64,000 bases of DNA from Sipunculus nudus (GCA_026874595.1 CM049308.1:11561501-11625500), one strand, 5' to 3'. Numbered from the stretch's first letter, positions 35,160 to 47,122 are shown. Notes: generated from the sequence alone by a model not told the origin. A program made the numbers and translations.

Positions 35160-37610
35160 AATACATAAAGTATAGAATATTGTACCTATACTTTAATTTG
35201 CCTTTATATTGACATACCTTAAGAGTCTCTCATGATCTTTGTTATAATGTTTTCCTGAAATACAAATAATAGTATTGATTCTTGTCAGGTCCATACATGT
35301 GTATCACCATATCAGTCGTCCTGCATCAAACAATCTATCAGTATATCAAGCCAGCCCCAAGCAAGAGACCATTAGCGTGACAGCAAGTCTAAGTTATACT
35401 GGTGCCTAACACTGAAACACTGATATTGGATGTACACTAGCTTTTATGTAATATCCATTTTGGATGTAATATTCACAGAACATTAATCTATGGTAATCTA
35501 TGGGATGTTAATGTGCTGTGAATGGCCTTATATGCAGTAAATTAACTCCCTAAATTTCATTCCACACTGGATAAACTTGAATGGTAAAAGGATCTGTAAT
35601 AATTTTACTCTGTGACAAAATAAAGCTAAAATATGAGAATAGCTAATACACCACTTATAAGGATTCAATATGTTAACCATACAGGATACAGGTCATGCTA
35701 TGTGACAACAAGTGACATATAAGTTTACTCTGTGACATAAGCAGTCAATGACCATCCGGCCTCCCTGAGTGAAATTCCACATGTACTATAGCACACAAAT
35801 GACCAGACTCACATGGAACTAATCATCCTTGCCCTCAGAACTGACCCCTGGTCATCTGGGGTGATACAATAATAAGACCCACGTGTCTGATACATGCCAC
35901 ACATATATAACATCACTATACAGTAGTGACCCATCGCTTGTCAGGTTTTCAGCTGACTGAGAATATAACCAGGCTCAGCAGTTTGGTATATCAACCTCCT
36001 GATGTCCAACTCTCTCAGGTCAAGGGTCAGAGTTCACATGATGTCATTATGTTTTATTACCACAGGTCTTTTCTTGTGTTTAAATTTAATTTCTTCTTTT
36101 GTTTATTGTTATTTTGGCTAAAATCATCAATATCTCTACATTTTACCTTATACAGTGAATTAAATATGGACATTTGATATTCAGAGACCAACTTGTGCCT
36201 ATGTTCTACATAAATTTACAAACTAGCAGAGTATGATCCCCATTAGCTTTCAGCAGTGACTCTTTGTCTTTTTCAGCTTTAGGTTTTATTACCAGGGCTT
36301 AGGACCTCATGTGGAAGCACTCATATCAACATACAGGACAAAAATCCTGATGATCAGGTTTAAGCTAAGTCTTAACTTGATAAATTATAATAATGTGTAA
36401 ATAAATGGTATTGATATTATGAAAGCTATATTATAAATTTGTCATATACTGTATGACTGTTGAGGCATTAACTTCACCTGAAGAACTGACCTGTTTCTGC
36501 ACATAATACTCTTCTACAACAAAATCAAAGTGACATAAATCTGATATAAAAGGAACCTTTATTACCAATAACTAACAAATAACAATTATAATAACCCATT
36601 CTTTTACTGGGACAGGTCCTTGGGTTTGTGTTAGACTGGTTTTCCACAGGATAAGTTCAGTGGGCCAAGTTCAGGAGTGGTCTGAGTTGACATGGGCCGG
36701 AGTTAACTGGTGAAGATTCAGACAGATGGTGCTGTGACAGCTCCTTCACAAAATAATGTCATATTTATCAACATCTTTGGAAAAGTCTGTAAAATTATCC
36801 CCTTAGGACACACTTTCAGGACAGTTCAAGCCCAAAAACTTGCATTCCTGATGTGTGGCCATGCACAGAGGAGTTGCATAACAATGGTTGAGTGCCTTCA
36901 CCGTCGATTATCATAGAGATTTTTCTTTATCAAAATATTTTTTATCCACTAAAACAATCATAAACATAAACATATAAACACATGAAACACATCACAATTT
37001 TAGCTGTCTCCAAATTAAATTTTACCCCACTCAGAAAAAGGAATGGTATGTCGTTTGGGTGGTCTTGGATGGGTTCTTCAAACAAATCAAACTAAAGATC
37101 ACACATTTTTACAGCCGTGGCTCTGATAGTACATTCACTTTGATGCCTAGGGCATCGATGTGGAAATCAACCATATGGCTGAGGCAGGTACCTGTAAAAA
37201 TAGCCATGTTCTTTGAGAAGAGAATCTATTTGATGCTCTCTTTATTGCTAGTACTCTTTAACTGGTACCCGGGGACTACCTCAGGATAACGTGACAGACA
37301 ATTTTATTTGACCGCAAGTCCATTATTACATATCAATGACACTGAAGGGAATTTTTACGGAAATGATGGGTCAAGTGCCATCTGATTCAAACTACTGTCC
37401 TTGACTACGCAGAGAGAAGGTGGGTAAAATGTCCTGTGTACAGACAGTGAGGCAGACACTAGTCCTAAAACGATGCCCCAAGGTACTATAAAATTCAGGC
37501 ACAAACTCTAGTCTAAGTCGTTTGTGGTTTTTAGCCAAGATATTGCAACCTCTTCAAGCAACAGAATCTTAACACGATAGGGCTTTAATGCCCTTTTCTA
37601 GGCTTGTTTG
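35160..37610. other. Non-coding stretch
   Basis: Contains a 16-bp inverted repeat at 35471-35523 (listed separately). Otherwise AT-rich with small unconvincing frames at 35926, 36710 and 37059. Confidence 0.45.
35471..35523. repeat. 16-bp inverted repeat, 21-nt loop
   Basis: The arms ATTCACAGAACATTAA (35471-35486) and TTAATGTGCTGTGAAT (35508-35523) pair at 15 of 16 positions. The loop contains a doubled ATCTATGG. It is a plausible small stem-loop but shorter than a typical microRNA precursor. Confidence 0.6.
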
Positions 37611-37614
37611 CAAC

Positions 37615-38370
37615 ACACACCAAGAAATAACTACTTATGAGTATTGTTTGTGGCACCCAGCAAGGCTGAACAGGCTCACTGATAACTACTTATAACTTGT
37701 GGCACCTTACAATACTGGATCACCAGTAGATAGCTGCTTATGAGCATTGGTTTTGGCACCTTAGAGAACAACATTGGCTATTAAACTAGAAAATGAGTGC
37801 TTAAATTAGTATTGGTTTTGCCACCTAACAAAACCACATCAGCTCTGCCTCATTTTAAATGGACACCTCTAAGCACTGCGTGTTGCATATGAAAAAGGGT
37901 TTATATTCAAGAATAATTTTTCACTGCATGAAATGCATGTGACACCAAACAGTGCAGCATATGCTCAGTAATAAATGCTCAAGTATCTGGTTTATTTTCA
38001 CACAAAATTGGCTTCATTGGCTGAATTATGACATTCGGTATGTTGCCTAGCTGTGGCACCTGCTAAAACCTCACTGGCTTATTTATGAATATTTATGTAT
38101 GCTGTCTGTGGCACCTACCAGGACCTCATTAGCTCATTTATGACCACATACGTATGTTGTCTGTGGCACCTAATAGGGGCTAATTGGCTTAATTATTATA
38201 ACATATGTATGTTTCTCTGTGGCACCTTATAGAACCTCATTGCCTTAATTATGAATATTTATGTGTTGCCAGTGGCACCTACGAGAACCTCACATTGCCT
38301 GTGACATCTAATGTGGAGTGAGTGATAACTCTCTATATGCACTGTCTGTGGCACCTAACAACCAACAACT
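37615..38370 (+). repeat. Diverged minisatellite, unit about 55-65 bp
   Basis: TGTGGCACCTA or close variants recur near 37660, 37700, 37769, 37818, 38052, 38111, 38161, 38218, 38271 and 38348. Between them lie AACCTCATTGGCTTA and ATTATGAATATTTATGTATG words. The units from 38050 to 38290 are best preserved. The block at 37860-38040 is strongly diverged or interrupted. Confidence 0.75.
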
Positions 38371-39335
38371 ACAGTTTTTTTTTAACTTCAGGATATTTTA
38401 AGCAATATGCCAGAAAAGTCAACGTGAAAATTCTCTGAGGGACTGGTAATATGATCAAGTCAAAAGGTGGAAAAACAAAATTCTGTTCTGGCCAGATATT
38501 GGTGTTCAGCAGCCATATTACCATAAGAAAGTAGAATATGACGGAACATGTGTCACGCTACGCATATTAAGAGATGATGCTGGTGTTCACGATCATGTGA
38601 TGATGGCGAGATTCCTACTTGTTGCTGACAGGTCTGCAGGCAGCCTAGCACCCTAGATAGACCAGTCTGAGGCTTAGCCCGGGTAGTCTGTCACTTCAGC
38701 ATGTGAACAGCATCTATTGACGGTACTTGTAAGACCTTATACCTGACCTATCTGATCACAGCACTGTCCCAACAAGCGCTGTTGCAGGGCTTTGTTGAGG
38801 TTCATTAGGCCCTCCAAATGAGCTCCTAGCTTTGATTGACAGGTTAAGGTCACTCAGTGCATGGATGACTGGCCATTTGTTTTCACAAGTTTTTGCGGTA
38901 ATAATGTAATAACAGTTTGCTGTCTGGACAGCGCTGTCAGATATTTTCTGTTTATTAGCAATTTACCTGAATGTCCTCTATATATCATACCTCATCAACC
39001 TGGCCGACTCCATGCTGTCATATATGCTGTCCAAGCTTAGTGTCATAAATGATGGCTGGCACAGATTGACTGCCCAAGGGTGACTTTTTTATATCAAGTA
39101 TGACTCAATTACTTATAGGATTCAGTATCTGCTGAGGACAGCCCCGCTTTACATTAAATGCCTTTTAAATAAAGAAATCAAACTTATATATTTCAAGATT
39201 CTTAATTTCACTCTTTACTACTCTTTTCATTCATGTTATCAATAACATAATTCTGTTTCCATGTTCAGATTTCCAGTATGTTTCTTTTCAAATTTAAACT
39301 TTAAATAATACTGGGATTCCTTCTCTTTAATTGTA
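38371..39335. other. Non-coding stretch
   Basis: The part at 38550-39080 is complex unique sequence with several CpGs (TCACGCTACGC, TGGCGAG, TTTTGCGG) and no open frame of note. The rest is AT-rich. Confidence 0.4.
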
Positions 39336-39339
39336 CCTC

Positions 39340-39440
39340 TCTACTGAAACCTCTCTATCATGGATACCTCTCTATAACAGATTATTATCTGTCACAGATA
39401 TCGCTCTTTTACAGAAACTTTCTCTATTTTGGACAGTTCT
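39340..39440 (+). mobile_element. Degraded pogo-like element end (weak)
   Basis: ACCTCTCTACTGAAACCTC, ACCTCTCTATAACAG and repeated TTTCTCTATTTTGGACAG words match the internal repeat style of pogo-like termini (CTCTCTATAACGGACA type). No intact pair of ends was found. Confidence 0.35.
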
Positions 39441-39734
39441 TTCCCTTTTTGTTTAATTTTCAGTATCAGGTATTTTTATTATGAAGAGATTGGTCCAAGC
39501 ATATTGGTTTAATAATATAACTGCATCACCCAAACTCATCCATTTGAATTTCACTGGACAAGTGACCAATATCATATACTGTGATTGACTCCATATTTGC
39601 GAGGATTTCAAATTTGCATTATATTTGCTAAAGGGTAATTACACTGCCAACATGAAAGTTGAATCCCTCATCAATATGACAACCTGTCTTATTGTATTTA
39701 TGAAGAAATTCAATAATTCAACTAGATATTTCTT

Positions 39735-40375
39735 GGCACTGCAGGTGCCATAGTTTCCCCAGACAATAAATCCCCCCCCCCATTTATGAATAGGCAGCCC
39801 ATCTTCAGCAACAATTTATATCAGACCACTCTCATAGAAAAGGTCACTCTCACAGAAAAAGGTCATGACCTCAATTTCAATATACATCATCCCCTAACCC
39901 ATGTCTATGGATATGCATAATATGAAAGAAATCTGTCCATTAGTTTTTGACTTATAATGCTCACAGTACATACTGTTAAGTGGCAATGATGGGGTATTAA
40001 ACGGCACAAAAACAAGTAAAAGAATAACAGGTGGCGCCACCAGTCTCTGGTACATGACAATACTATCAAAGATCTTCGGTCAAGTTGATTTTTGGACCAT
40101 TCCATGCATCCCTTATTGAGATATTAATAATTTTGTGAGATTTTCACCATATTTGGCAATATTCAAGGTCAAGGTCACTCTCCTAATAAAGGTCATGACC
40201 TTATTTTGAATAGGTATTGTCCTCTCACCTGTATCTATACATATACCAAGTTTGGTAAAGATTGGTGAAATATTTTTTGAGTTATTCAGAGATCAACAAG
40301 ATTTATATGTGGTGGCTGCGGCGGGACCGTCATGAAAACATAATATCCTCTGACTTTGTCTGGGGATACAATAAA
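39735..40375 (+). mobile_element. Interspersed element, family B, with TGACCT palindromes
   Basis: The ends carry inverted words TTTCCCCAGACAA (about 39755) and TTGTCTGGGGATA (about 40357). Inside are two perfect AGGTCATGACCT palindromes (39860-39871 and 40190-40201), an overlapping double TCAAGGTCA (40163-40177), GGTGGCGCCACC and AGTTTGGTAAAGATTGGTGAA. A part (40027-40130) aligns with 9781-9880. This style, with AAGGTCATGACC and a final GCGGC phrase, is one I recall as abundant in molluscan genomes, but the formal class is unknown. A C10 run lies at 39772-39781. Small minus frames inside are not genes. Confidence 0.6.
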
Positions 40376-41285
40376 GGGTTCTAATGAAATTACAAAAAAG
40401 AAACCCTCGCAATACAATGAAAACAGAAATTTCGCAAAATTTTAACCTCATATATGAAGCCAACCGCAACTTTGATGACATCAAAACCTGAAACTCATGG
40501 TGTTTTCATACAAGTTTCCAAGAAACCCAAGTTACAAGAACATGAAATATGTAGTAATCTTTGCTATATCATCAACCTATATTCTACCAAATAATATTTA
40601 CTTGCACTGATTTCATTTTCTGTACTATATGGATTTCCACTGTCTAATCATAAACAAAGAATTTTTGTTAAACCAATTAAACTGAAGGTTCAATTTTTTC
40701 GACCAATCAAATCAAAGCAGGAATTAACCAAGTTACTTTCATGTTTCTAACACAAATATTTTCACCTGAAGAAATATTGACTAATTTAGTCTCAAAATAA
40801 TTAAATGAGTAAATTTTCATCTCTATTAACAATGATTTCCATAACTGGCTGATAATGATTTTCGATTAATTCAGCTATTTCTATGTACACAATATCTTAA
40901 CCTATGAAAAGAATGCAAAAAATATGAAAAAAAATGAGATTAAAACCAATTTATAAATTTGTAAAAACAGCTCCTGATCTGATTTACTTCTGCTGGAACT
41001 CTCCTTAAATTAAAACACCCCCTTGAGGAATATCGGCATAATTGTCATTAATTGAGGCAAATATTTATCTTGCCAGATTCACCTTATCATAACATTTGCT
41101 TGGGTTGCTCATAAATTAATTAAACTTTTTCATGGCTTCATCATATAACACAGGTGGATCAGTCTATTGGTTAAGAACCATAGGACACTAGATATATGGT
41201 TCACATACAAAATCAATAAAAATGCGTATCTAAACTGTATCAATTCATATTGTTCATGTTGATCATATCCATATCTAGCTATATA
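40376..41285. other. AT-rich non-coding stretch
   Basis: No gene recognised. Near 41157-41210 the text GTGGATCAGTCTATTGG and GGTTCACATAC vaguely recalls a tRNA-like SINE head, too degenerate to call. Confidence 0.5.
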
Positions 41286-41294
41286 AATCTATTC

Positions 41295-41510
41295 TAATCT
41301 CCTTCTCTCTCCCTCTCTCTGTCTCAAATTTACATTTTAGCTTCTCTTGGTCTATTTTCTCATTTTCTATCCCTCTTAAATCACTATCTCTCTGTCCTTC
41401 TTTTTCTCTCATTCTTTTACTCTGTTTTTCTCTCTCTTTCTCTCTTTTTCTTTGTTTCTCAAGATCTCATTCTCTTTTTTCTCTCTTTTTGTGTTTTTTT
41501 TTCTCTCTAG

Positions 41511-41541
<31 letters not shown>

Positions 41542-41548
41542 CCTCTTT
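41295..41548 (+). repeat. CT-rich low-complexity tract with (CTGT)n
   Basis: About 250 bases of CTCTCT, TTTCTC and TCTTTTT words, ending in about five tandem CTGT units (41512-41531) and a short CT run. It is simple-sequence DNA. Confidence 0.9.
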
Positions 41549-41695
41549 AGATCAGCTGTATTTGCCTAGAAAAGTTAGACCCCTGAACACTGTACAAGTG
41601 GCTTTGACTGCATCTGATATTGCACTCCTTTGTTCCTAAACAGACCCACTAGTGATCTGTTGGGTCAACACTGAAACAAAGCTTCCATGATTGCT

Positions 41696-41710
41696 CATTA
41701 ATATGCAAAT
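41696..41710 (+). promoter_or_regulatory. POU/homeodomain composite motif
   Basis: CATTAATATGCAAAT contains a perfect octamer ATGCAAAT (41703-41710) preceded by ATTAAT. The POU-specific and homeodomain half-sites are adjacent, the arrangement used by POU factors such as Brn/Oct. It sits about 100 bp upstream of the CpG-rich patch at 41810. Confidence 0.4.
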
Positions 41711-41809
41711 CACTGCACATTCCTTGGGTAGTGAAAGAGTGTAGAATCTCAGCTGGGCACAAGTCAATGGAGATGCGAGGATTATCTGCAAGTGTGAACT
41801 GAGGAGATT

Positions 41810-42245
41810 TAGTTGCGAGTACTGTAAATATTCATAAGTGGCTATTAGCACACTCCTCGATGGCTTTGGTATGGGCAATTAGAGTTGTGCGGTGTAAGGG
41901 ATAGTGACCGCAACAACTACATTAAACAGCGCGTTCATCAATGGTTCGGTCAATATGGGAACTTTAACTCGCCAACCACCAGACAATAAAGCTACAATTA
42001 CCACATTCAGTGTGATCTTGGACGAACAAAGGCAACACCCACCGCATTGACCCTTTGTTAGCCCAGAATGAACCGGTGACCTCATCCACATTAATTAACC
42101 CTTAACGACATCACTGACCCTGCCATGCTGGACCCGAAACAGGACAACTATTTCCGCAGAGGGAACATAGCAACCGCCGAAAAAGAGCGATATTTCAAAG
42201 CGAGAAAAACAATAGTCCCCCGATGGCTCCCGATGCGGGGACCAA
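41810..42245. promoter_or_regulatory. CpG-island-like patch (orphan)
   Basis: I counted about 21 CpGs in roughly 430 bp at close to 47% GC, giving an observed/expected near 0.9, whereas most of the window is clearly CpG-depleted. It includes CAGCGCGTTC, CAACCGCCGAA, CCCGATGCGGGG, AACCGGTGACC and ACATTAATTAACCC. There is no repeat similarity and no convincing start codon or splice pattern. It could be a promoter of an unannotated transcript or a conserved enhancer. Minus-strand frames at 41636-42091 are short and unrecognised. Confidence 0.4.
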
Positions 42246-42550
42246 TCCATCTTCTGGTACTTCTAAAGGAAACACAGTTATAGATTTAACCATATATGAC
42301 TATTTATCAAAGATCTGTCTTTGAAAACACTCAGATTTCTTGTCAGCTTGTCAGGTATTTATGTAGGTTTAAATTTAGGATCATCCATATAAAGTTTACA
42401 TGCACTTTTTCCCTACTCATATATTCTGACCCAGGGCAATTTTTTCAGCTGAGCCAGCAATTTGTGCTCTGTGAATAAAAGGAGAATAGCTGATCTAAGC
42501 AGAAAATGAATTTGTAATTAACCAAAATTTGTAATAAATGATAAGAAATT

Positions 42551-42750
42551 GGCAGGACGTAGCCCAGTGGTTAAGACGTTGGACTTCAGAGCTGAAGGTC
42601 CCCGTTTCGAACCCAACCGATGCCTCAGTGGCATAATGGTGAAATCTCGTTATAGAACCTCAGAGATTCGCTCTAATGTCTTAATGACAGGTTATGACGT
42701 CTGGATTATTCCTTAACCCGTGCAAATAAAACTTGAAATCAAGAAGGCTG
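42551..42750 (+). mobile_element. tRNA-derived SINE
   Basis: The A box TAGCCCAGTGG (42560-42570) and B box GTTTCGAACCC (42604-42614) are well preserved. The T arm and acceptor do not pair, so it is not a working tRNA. A short hairpin GGAC-TTCA-GAGC-TGAA-GTCC lies in the anticodon region. An unrelated body follows, ending in AATAAAACTTGAAATCAAG and AT-rich DNA. Confidence 0.8.
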
Positions 42751-42769
42751 AATAATAAACTTATATTAT

Positions 42770-43655
42770 TCTTATTATATGGATACCTTCATCTTCATTC
42801 AATAGACAGTACAACCAATAGACAGTGCAACCAACAGGCCATTGACCTATCCTTAAAGATAAATAAAGGATAAGATACCATGTATGCTGCAATGTATGAA
42901 GGAGACATCAATATCAAAGGATTTATTTAAAATGCCAGAATCTTTCACTGATAGCTCATTGCTATTAACATAAAAGCTTTTTGGGTGGTATCAACAGCAT
43001 TAGCTATTAGCCAGAATCAATTTAGCCATACTAAGCCACAAATTTCAGTAAAATATCCAAGAAAAGACAACCTCTGAAAAAGGGTTTCTTAAATAAGTTT
43101 TTTATAAAGCAGCAGTGGTGTGTATGATTATTTCACAGACTCGTACTTCTGAGAAAAAGTAAAGTGAGGCTTTTAACGGTGACATTTCTACGATTTCTAT
43201 GGAATACCAGAGGAGTAATGTAGAAAGAATGAGGCCTTTGAAGTGATGTGGTCTTTTCTCCCTGAGGTATGGAGTAAAACTTTCTTTCCAGACAAGGGTT
43301 GAATAACTATATCAGACATGGTACATGGTTCAAGGGACCTCCTAGTCTAAATCATTGGACTCCAGTGTAGTCCAAACTTTTATCATAATGCAATATAGAT
43401 TCATCACCAGTGGCAAGTTCATATTCTGTGCCAGTGCTCATTGATTGTTTTTTTTTATGTGCAGTATTTATTGATATACACTTTATGTGAATCAAACTGA
43501 ATAAATATCACACCATTATATCCTTTAGGACAATATGATATCAGGCATGAATTGTCTTTGGTCAGAAATTTTTTATTTTGAAATAAATTTTATTAGAAAA
43601 AAGATGGTTATATGAAGCTTTCTAGGAACAAAGGTGACTGGCTTGGTGTCTTAAC
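42770..43655. other. AT-rich non-coding stretch
   Basis: A near-duplicate ATAGACAGTACAACCA/ATAGACAGTGCAACCA pair lies at about 42803-42834. Otherwise nothing recognisable. Confidence 0.5.
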
Positions 43656-43667
43656 TGCCATATAAGT

Positions 43668-44151
43668 CAGGAAGGACCTGAGTCCGGACTTGGACTTGAG
43701 TCTGGATTCAAGTCTACTTTTTCAGGGACCTGACTTGAGGGTCCATAACTCACACTTATATACTCAGACTCAGAGGTAAAAACTCAAGAACTCAGGCTGA
43801 GTCCATCTTGAGTCCAGCAGAAGGGGAGCTCTGTCACATACTATAAAGATACTTATTATACATGTAAAAACTTCTAACAGAATTTTACAACAAAATCACT
43901 GTATATACCACACTTAAGCTCTGAATGTCAAATTTATTTATAAACATTCAAGTAAAAAGCATGTCTAAATTAACCTAAATATGCCAATGGCAATCTCAAA
44001 TTTAATTTTCATTTTAATATTTTTTAAATAAAGAGATTTTCATTGGACTTGGGTTTGGAATCAGATTCCAAATGACTTGGTCTGGAACAAGGTGGACTAC
44101 TAGAGGAGCCTGGACTTGGACCTGGATGGTGTGGACTGCACTACATTACTG
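43668..44151. mobile_element. Decayed second copy of the hAT-type MITE
   Basis: Shares the interior style (GGACTTGGACTTGAGTC, ACTCAGACTCAGAGGTAAA, CATTGGACTTGG) and the right end GTGGACTGCACTACATTACTG with the intact element at 32852-33321. The left end is degraded (CAGGAAGGACCTGAGTCC). Flanking 8-mers do not match, so no target duplication is visible. Confidence 0.7.
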
Positions 44152-44159
44152 TATGATGT

Positions 44160-44930
44160 TATATCATATTTACTGTATCTTCACATTATAAGCAAAGTGT
44201 CACTACTCATAGCATTATAGAAAATAATATCATATGGTAAAGCTCTGGTAAATACACTGCGCAATCAGCACTGATGTCTGAGATCCATGCAGTGTGAATA
44301 GATTTGATACATTACAGATCAATTTAACTGCTGTTTATTAATACGTGATGTTTTCTCTTTTGATCTGGAATGAAAAGCCTGAAACCAAGGGACTGTAGGT
44401 GGTGGCACCATCCTTATTTAAGGTCAAAAGTTTGTATCCTACTCTGTTCAAGGTTTAGCAGGTAGCTGAACAATGCTGGTGCTGGGAGGGCCAGTGCCTG
44501 TGGCTGGCTGAGAGCCAGTGCTGTACCTCTATCTATAATAAATAAATGGCCAGCCTTGCCTCTCTCAAACTCTTATGAATTTTACATGTGATGGGCACTA
44601 AGGGATGACAGGGAAATATGTCCACACTGTCACCTGTGGATATGCATCACTGATGTACAACAAATGATTATGTGACAGATGACTCAGCTGAATTTGATAA
44701 ATGTATCAGCAAATCTTTTTCTTACACATTGCAGATCAAATTTCACATTCCCCATGGTCTCACACATTTTTAAACGTCATAAGTATCACTGACATATATG
44801 TACTTTTTCTTTTAATTCTATCAATCTAGAATGATTCCAATAGGTTCAACAGTGTGTCCATAAATATTCAATGAAATATTTCAATAACATAAGTGATAAG
44901 TACAGAACAAACATATTTCCATCTGCTGTA
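44160..44930. other. Non-coding stretch
   Basis: Moderately complex at 44380-44560. No gene or repeat recognised. Confidence 0.5.
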
Positions 44931-45060
44931 GTTGACCATTGAGGCCTCATCAATAGATACAAGGAAAATAAGTGCTTAACCTAAGGATCCTCTACAGGGA
45001 TTTCAATCCAGGTCACTGTTTAAGTGGGCCCATATGCTCTCACCGACCGACAATATGTAG
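44930..45060 (-). mobile_element. Probable tRNA-derived SINE head
   Basis: On the minus strand, TGTCGGTCGGTGAGAGCAT (complement of about 45032-45052) resembles a tRNA D arm, and GGATTGAAATCC (about 44999-45010) lies where a B box would be. The folding is poor, so it is an old SINE or tRNA pseudogene and not a tRNA gene. Confidence 0.4.
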
Positions 45061-45064
45061 ATGG

Positions 45065-46075
45065 CTTGGGAATCATGAAACTAACTGTGGAATCATAAAT
45101 CTTTACTTGTAGTTTAAGTACATTGTATAAGCAAATACTTGCAAACATATGATTTAGGATAATTTTATCCTACATCTGCATAAATATTTAGACAGATTCC
45201 AGGTCGAATCATTCTTTTAAGAATTTTTTAAAATGTAAAATCAACAAGCATGATATAAATGTTGCTGGCAGTTAAATAAAAAGGTCAATGTTTACATATA
45301 CCTTTCTTAGTAATAAAAATTCAAGCAATCTAATAAATTTAAAACAATACACTAAATCACAATTATTTTTTTGTTCTTTGTTTTCCCATTTACAATGTAC
45401 CGGATACACCACATAGTTCCCTAGCTAGTATGTCTATGCTTTAAAGTGAATATGACAATGATGCTATATAAAACACACTTTATAAGAAAAACAGTTCAGT
45501 CTGAGAAGTCACTTTTTCACCGTGGAGTAATTTCCCTAACAGCATGACACATTGACTGGACTATTATCACAAACCACAGACTGCATGTCTGTTCCTCTGA
45601 TGGTCTCGTTCCTAATCTCCATGGTCCCAGCAATGTCAGAGCTGGCTGAAAGCCATGTTGACATCTGCTCTAGCAGGATTCAAAACACTTACCCATAATC
45701 CCCAATGGTCTCCCCCAGAAGGAAAACACACAAAACTGCCAGGGTAAATGTTTGCATATAAAATGCTCCTTGACATTTCAACAAAATTGTTCACTGATGA
45801 CATGCTTCAGGATAAATATTATGTGATATCTTATGTACCTCTTTTATTATATGTGTTCTTCTTTTAAAGCCAGCCGTTCAACTACCTTTTCTGTGGAAAT
45901 GATGTGATTTCTGACTTTGTGTATATACATATTAATGAACAGTTAGTAATTCCTTTAAGTAAAAGTTCTTATAAATCCTCTAGGACAAATATATAAGCTT
46001 GTTTATCTACAGCCTGTCAGTAAACACAGCAACTCACAAATGGAAAAACCATGTAAATTAAGGTGGTTGGTTGCA
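45065..46075. other. AT-rich non-coding stretch
   Basis: The part at 45530-45720 is more complex. Nothing recognisable. Confidence 0.5.
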
Positions 46076-46078
46076 TAT

Positions 46079-46192
46079 CCACTGAAAGGAATAGACTCCT
46101 TTAAAGATGGGTCAATCCACTGAAAGGAATAGACTCATTTAAGGATAGGTCCATCAACTGAAAGGAATAGACTCCTTTTAGGATAGGTTCAA
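46079..46192 (+). repeat. 38-bp tandem repeat, three units
   Basis: Units start at 46079, 46117 and 46155, each exactly 38 bp. They share ACTGAAAGGAATAGACTC, then TTTA, then GATAGGT or GATGGGT. Few differences separate the units. Confidence 0.95.
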
Positions 46193-46194
46193 CA

Positions 46195-47115
46195 AGCTAT
46201 GTTAATAAAACTCAGACTCATTAATATCTTGTGATAATTATACTGGTGGGACCATATGACACATGAAATCATAATTTGAACAATTAATCAAGATTGAGTT
46301 TTAAACAAATGTAATTAATCTGAACAGCAGAAGTGGTCAATCTGTCTCAATTAACACAGAAAAAAAATTCTTAAATTGCATTTTCTCCACCGTGTACATG
46401 GGCTAGATGAATTTGGCCTCCCTGCTCATGGACAAAAATAAAGTAAATGACCTTGACATTGTTATAATAGAGGTTAAAGAAAAACCATGAAAAAATATGC
46501 CCCATCATCCTAGTTTATCAACAGGAATTTGAAGTCCAGTGGACAGAGAGCATATCCATATTGTTCAAAGAGTGACTGGGTTAGTTTCACTAAGCCTGCC
46601 CCTATAGGACAGGGAGGTGCATAGGGTTTGACAAGTTTATTTTCTTATTCATATTTTGGTAAAACATTCCGGTGAATGGACCTACTTAGGTCTCCCTGAG
46701 TGCAAAACCATCAAGTTCACAACTTTTTTCCCTCTTTTTCTCCCTCTTTTCTTCTGGCATTTTCTGTTTGTGCTTTATCTAAAATATGGCTGATTTTCAA
46801 AAGCTGAAATATAGTCACTAAGTTGCAGACCTCAGGGTTCACTCCCTGATCACAAGATTTTAGGCAGAAATATTCTATCATGTTAAATATTTGTCAAACA
46901 TAGTCTTATGTTTCTGCAATTAACTTCATAGTATCCTTTTTTCCTAATTACAACACATGGGCACAGACGAGACACATTTTAGGATACAGGAGGGTCATGA
47001 GGGAAACTGGCGAAAAATCTGAAAAGTAAGCAGAAGTTCATCAGCATTAAAGAATTAGAAATTCTGTGAGCTAATAATAAACTGCAATAAAGTGATCATT
47101 GGTCTGAATGAAAAT
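46195..47115. other. AT-rich non-coding stretch
   Basis: Nothing recognisable. Confidence 0.5.
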
Positions 47116-47122
47116 TTAAACA

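Noticed and set aside
41157-41215. tRNA-like SINE head
   Set aside because: A- and B-box resemblance is too weak and no body or second copy was found.
42551-42624. Functional tRNA gene
   Set aside because: A and B boxes are good, but T-arm and acceptor pairing fail and a SINE body follows.
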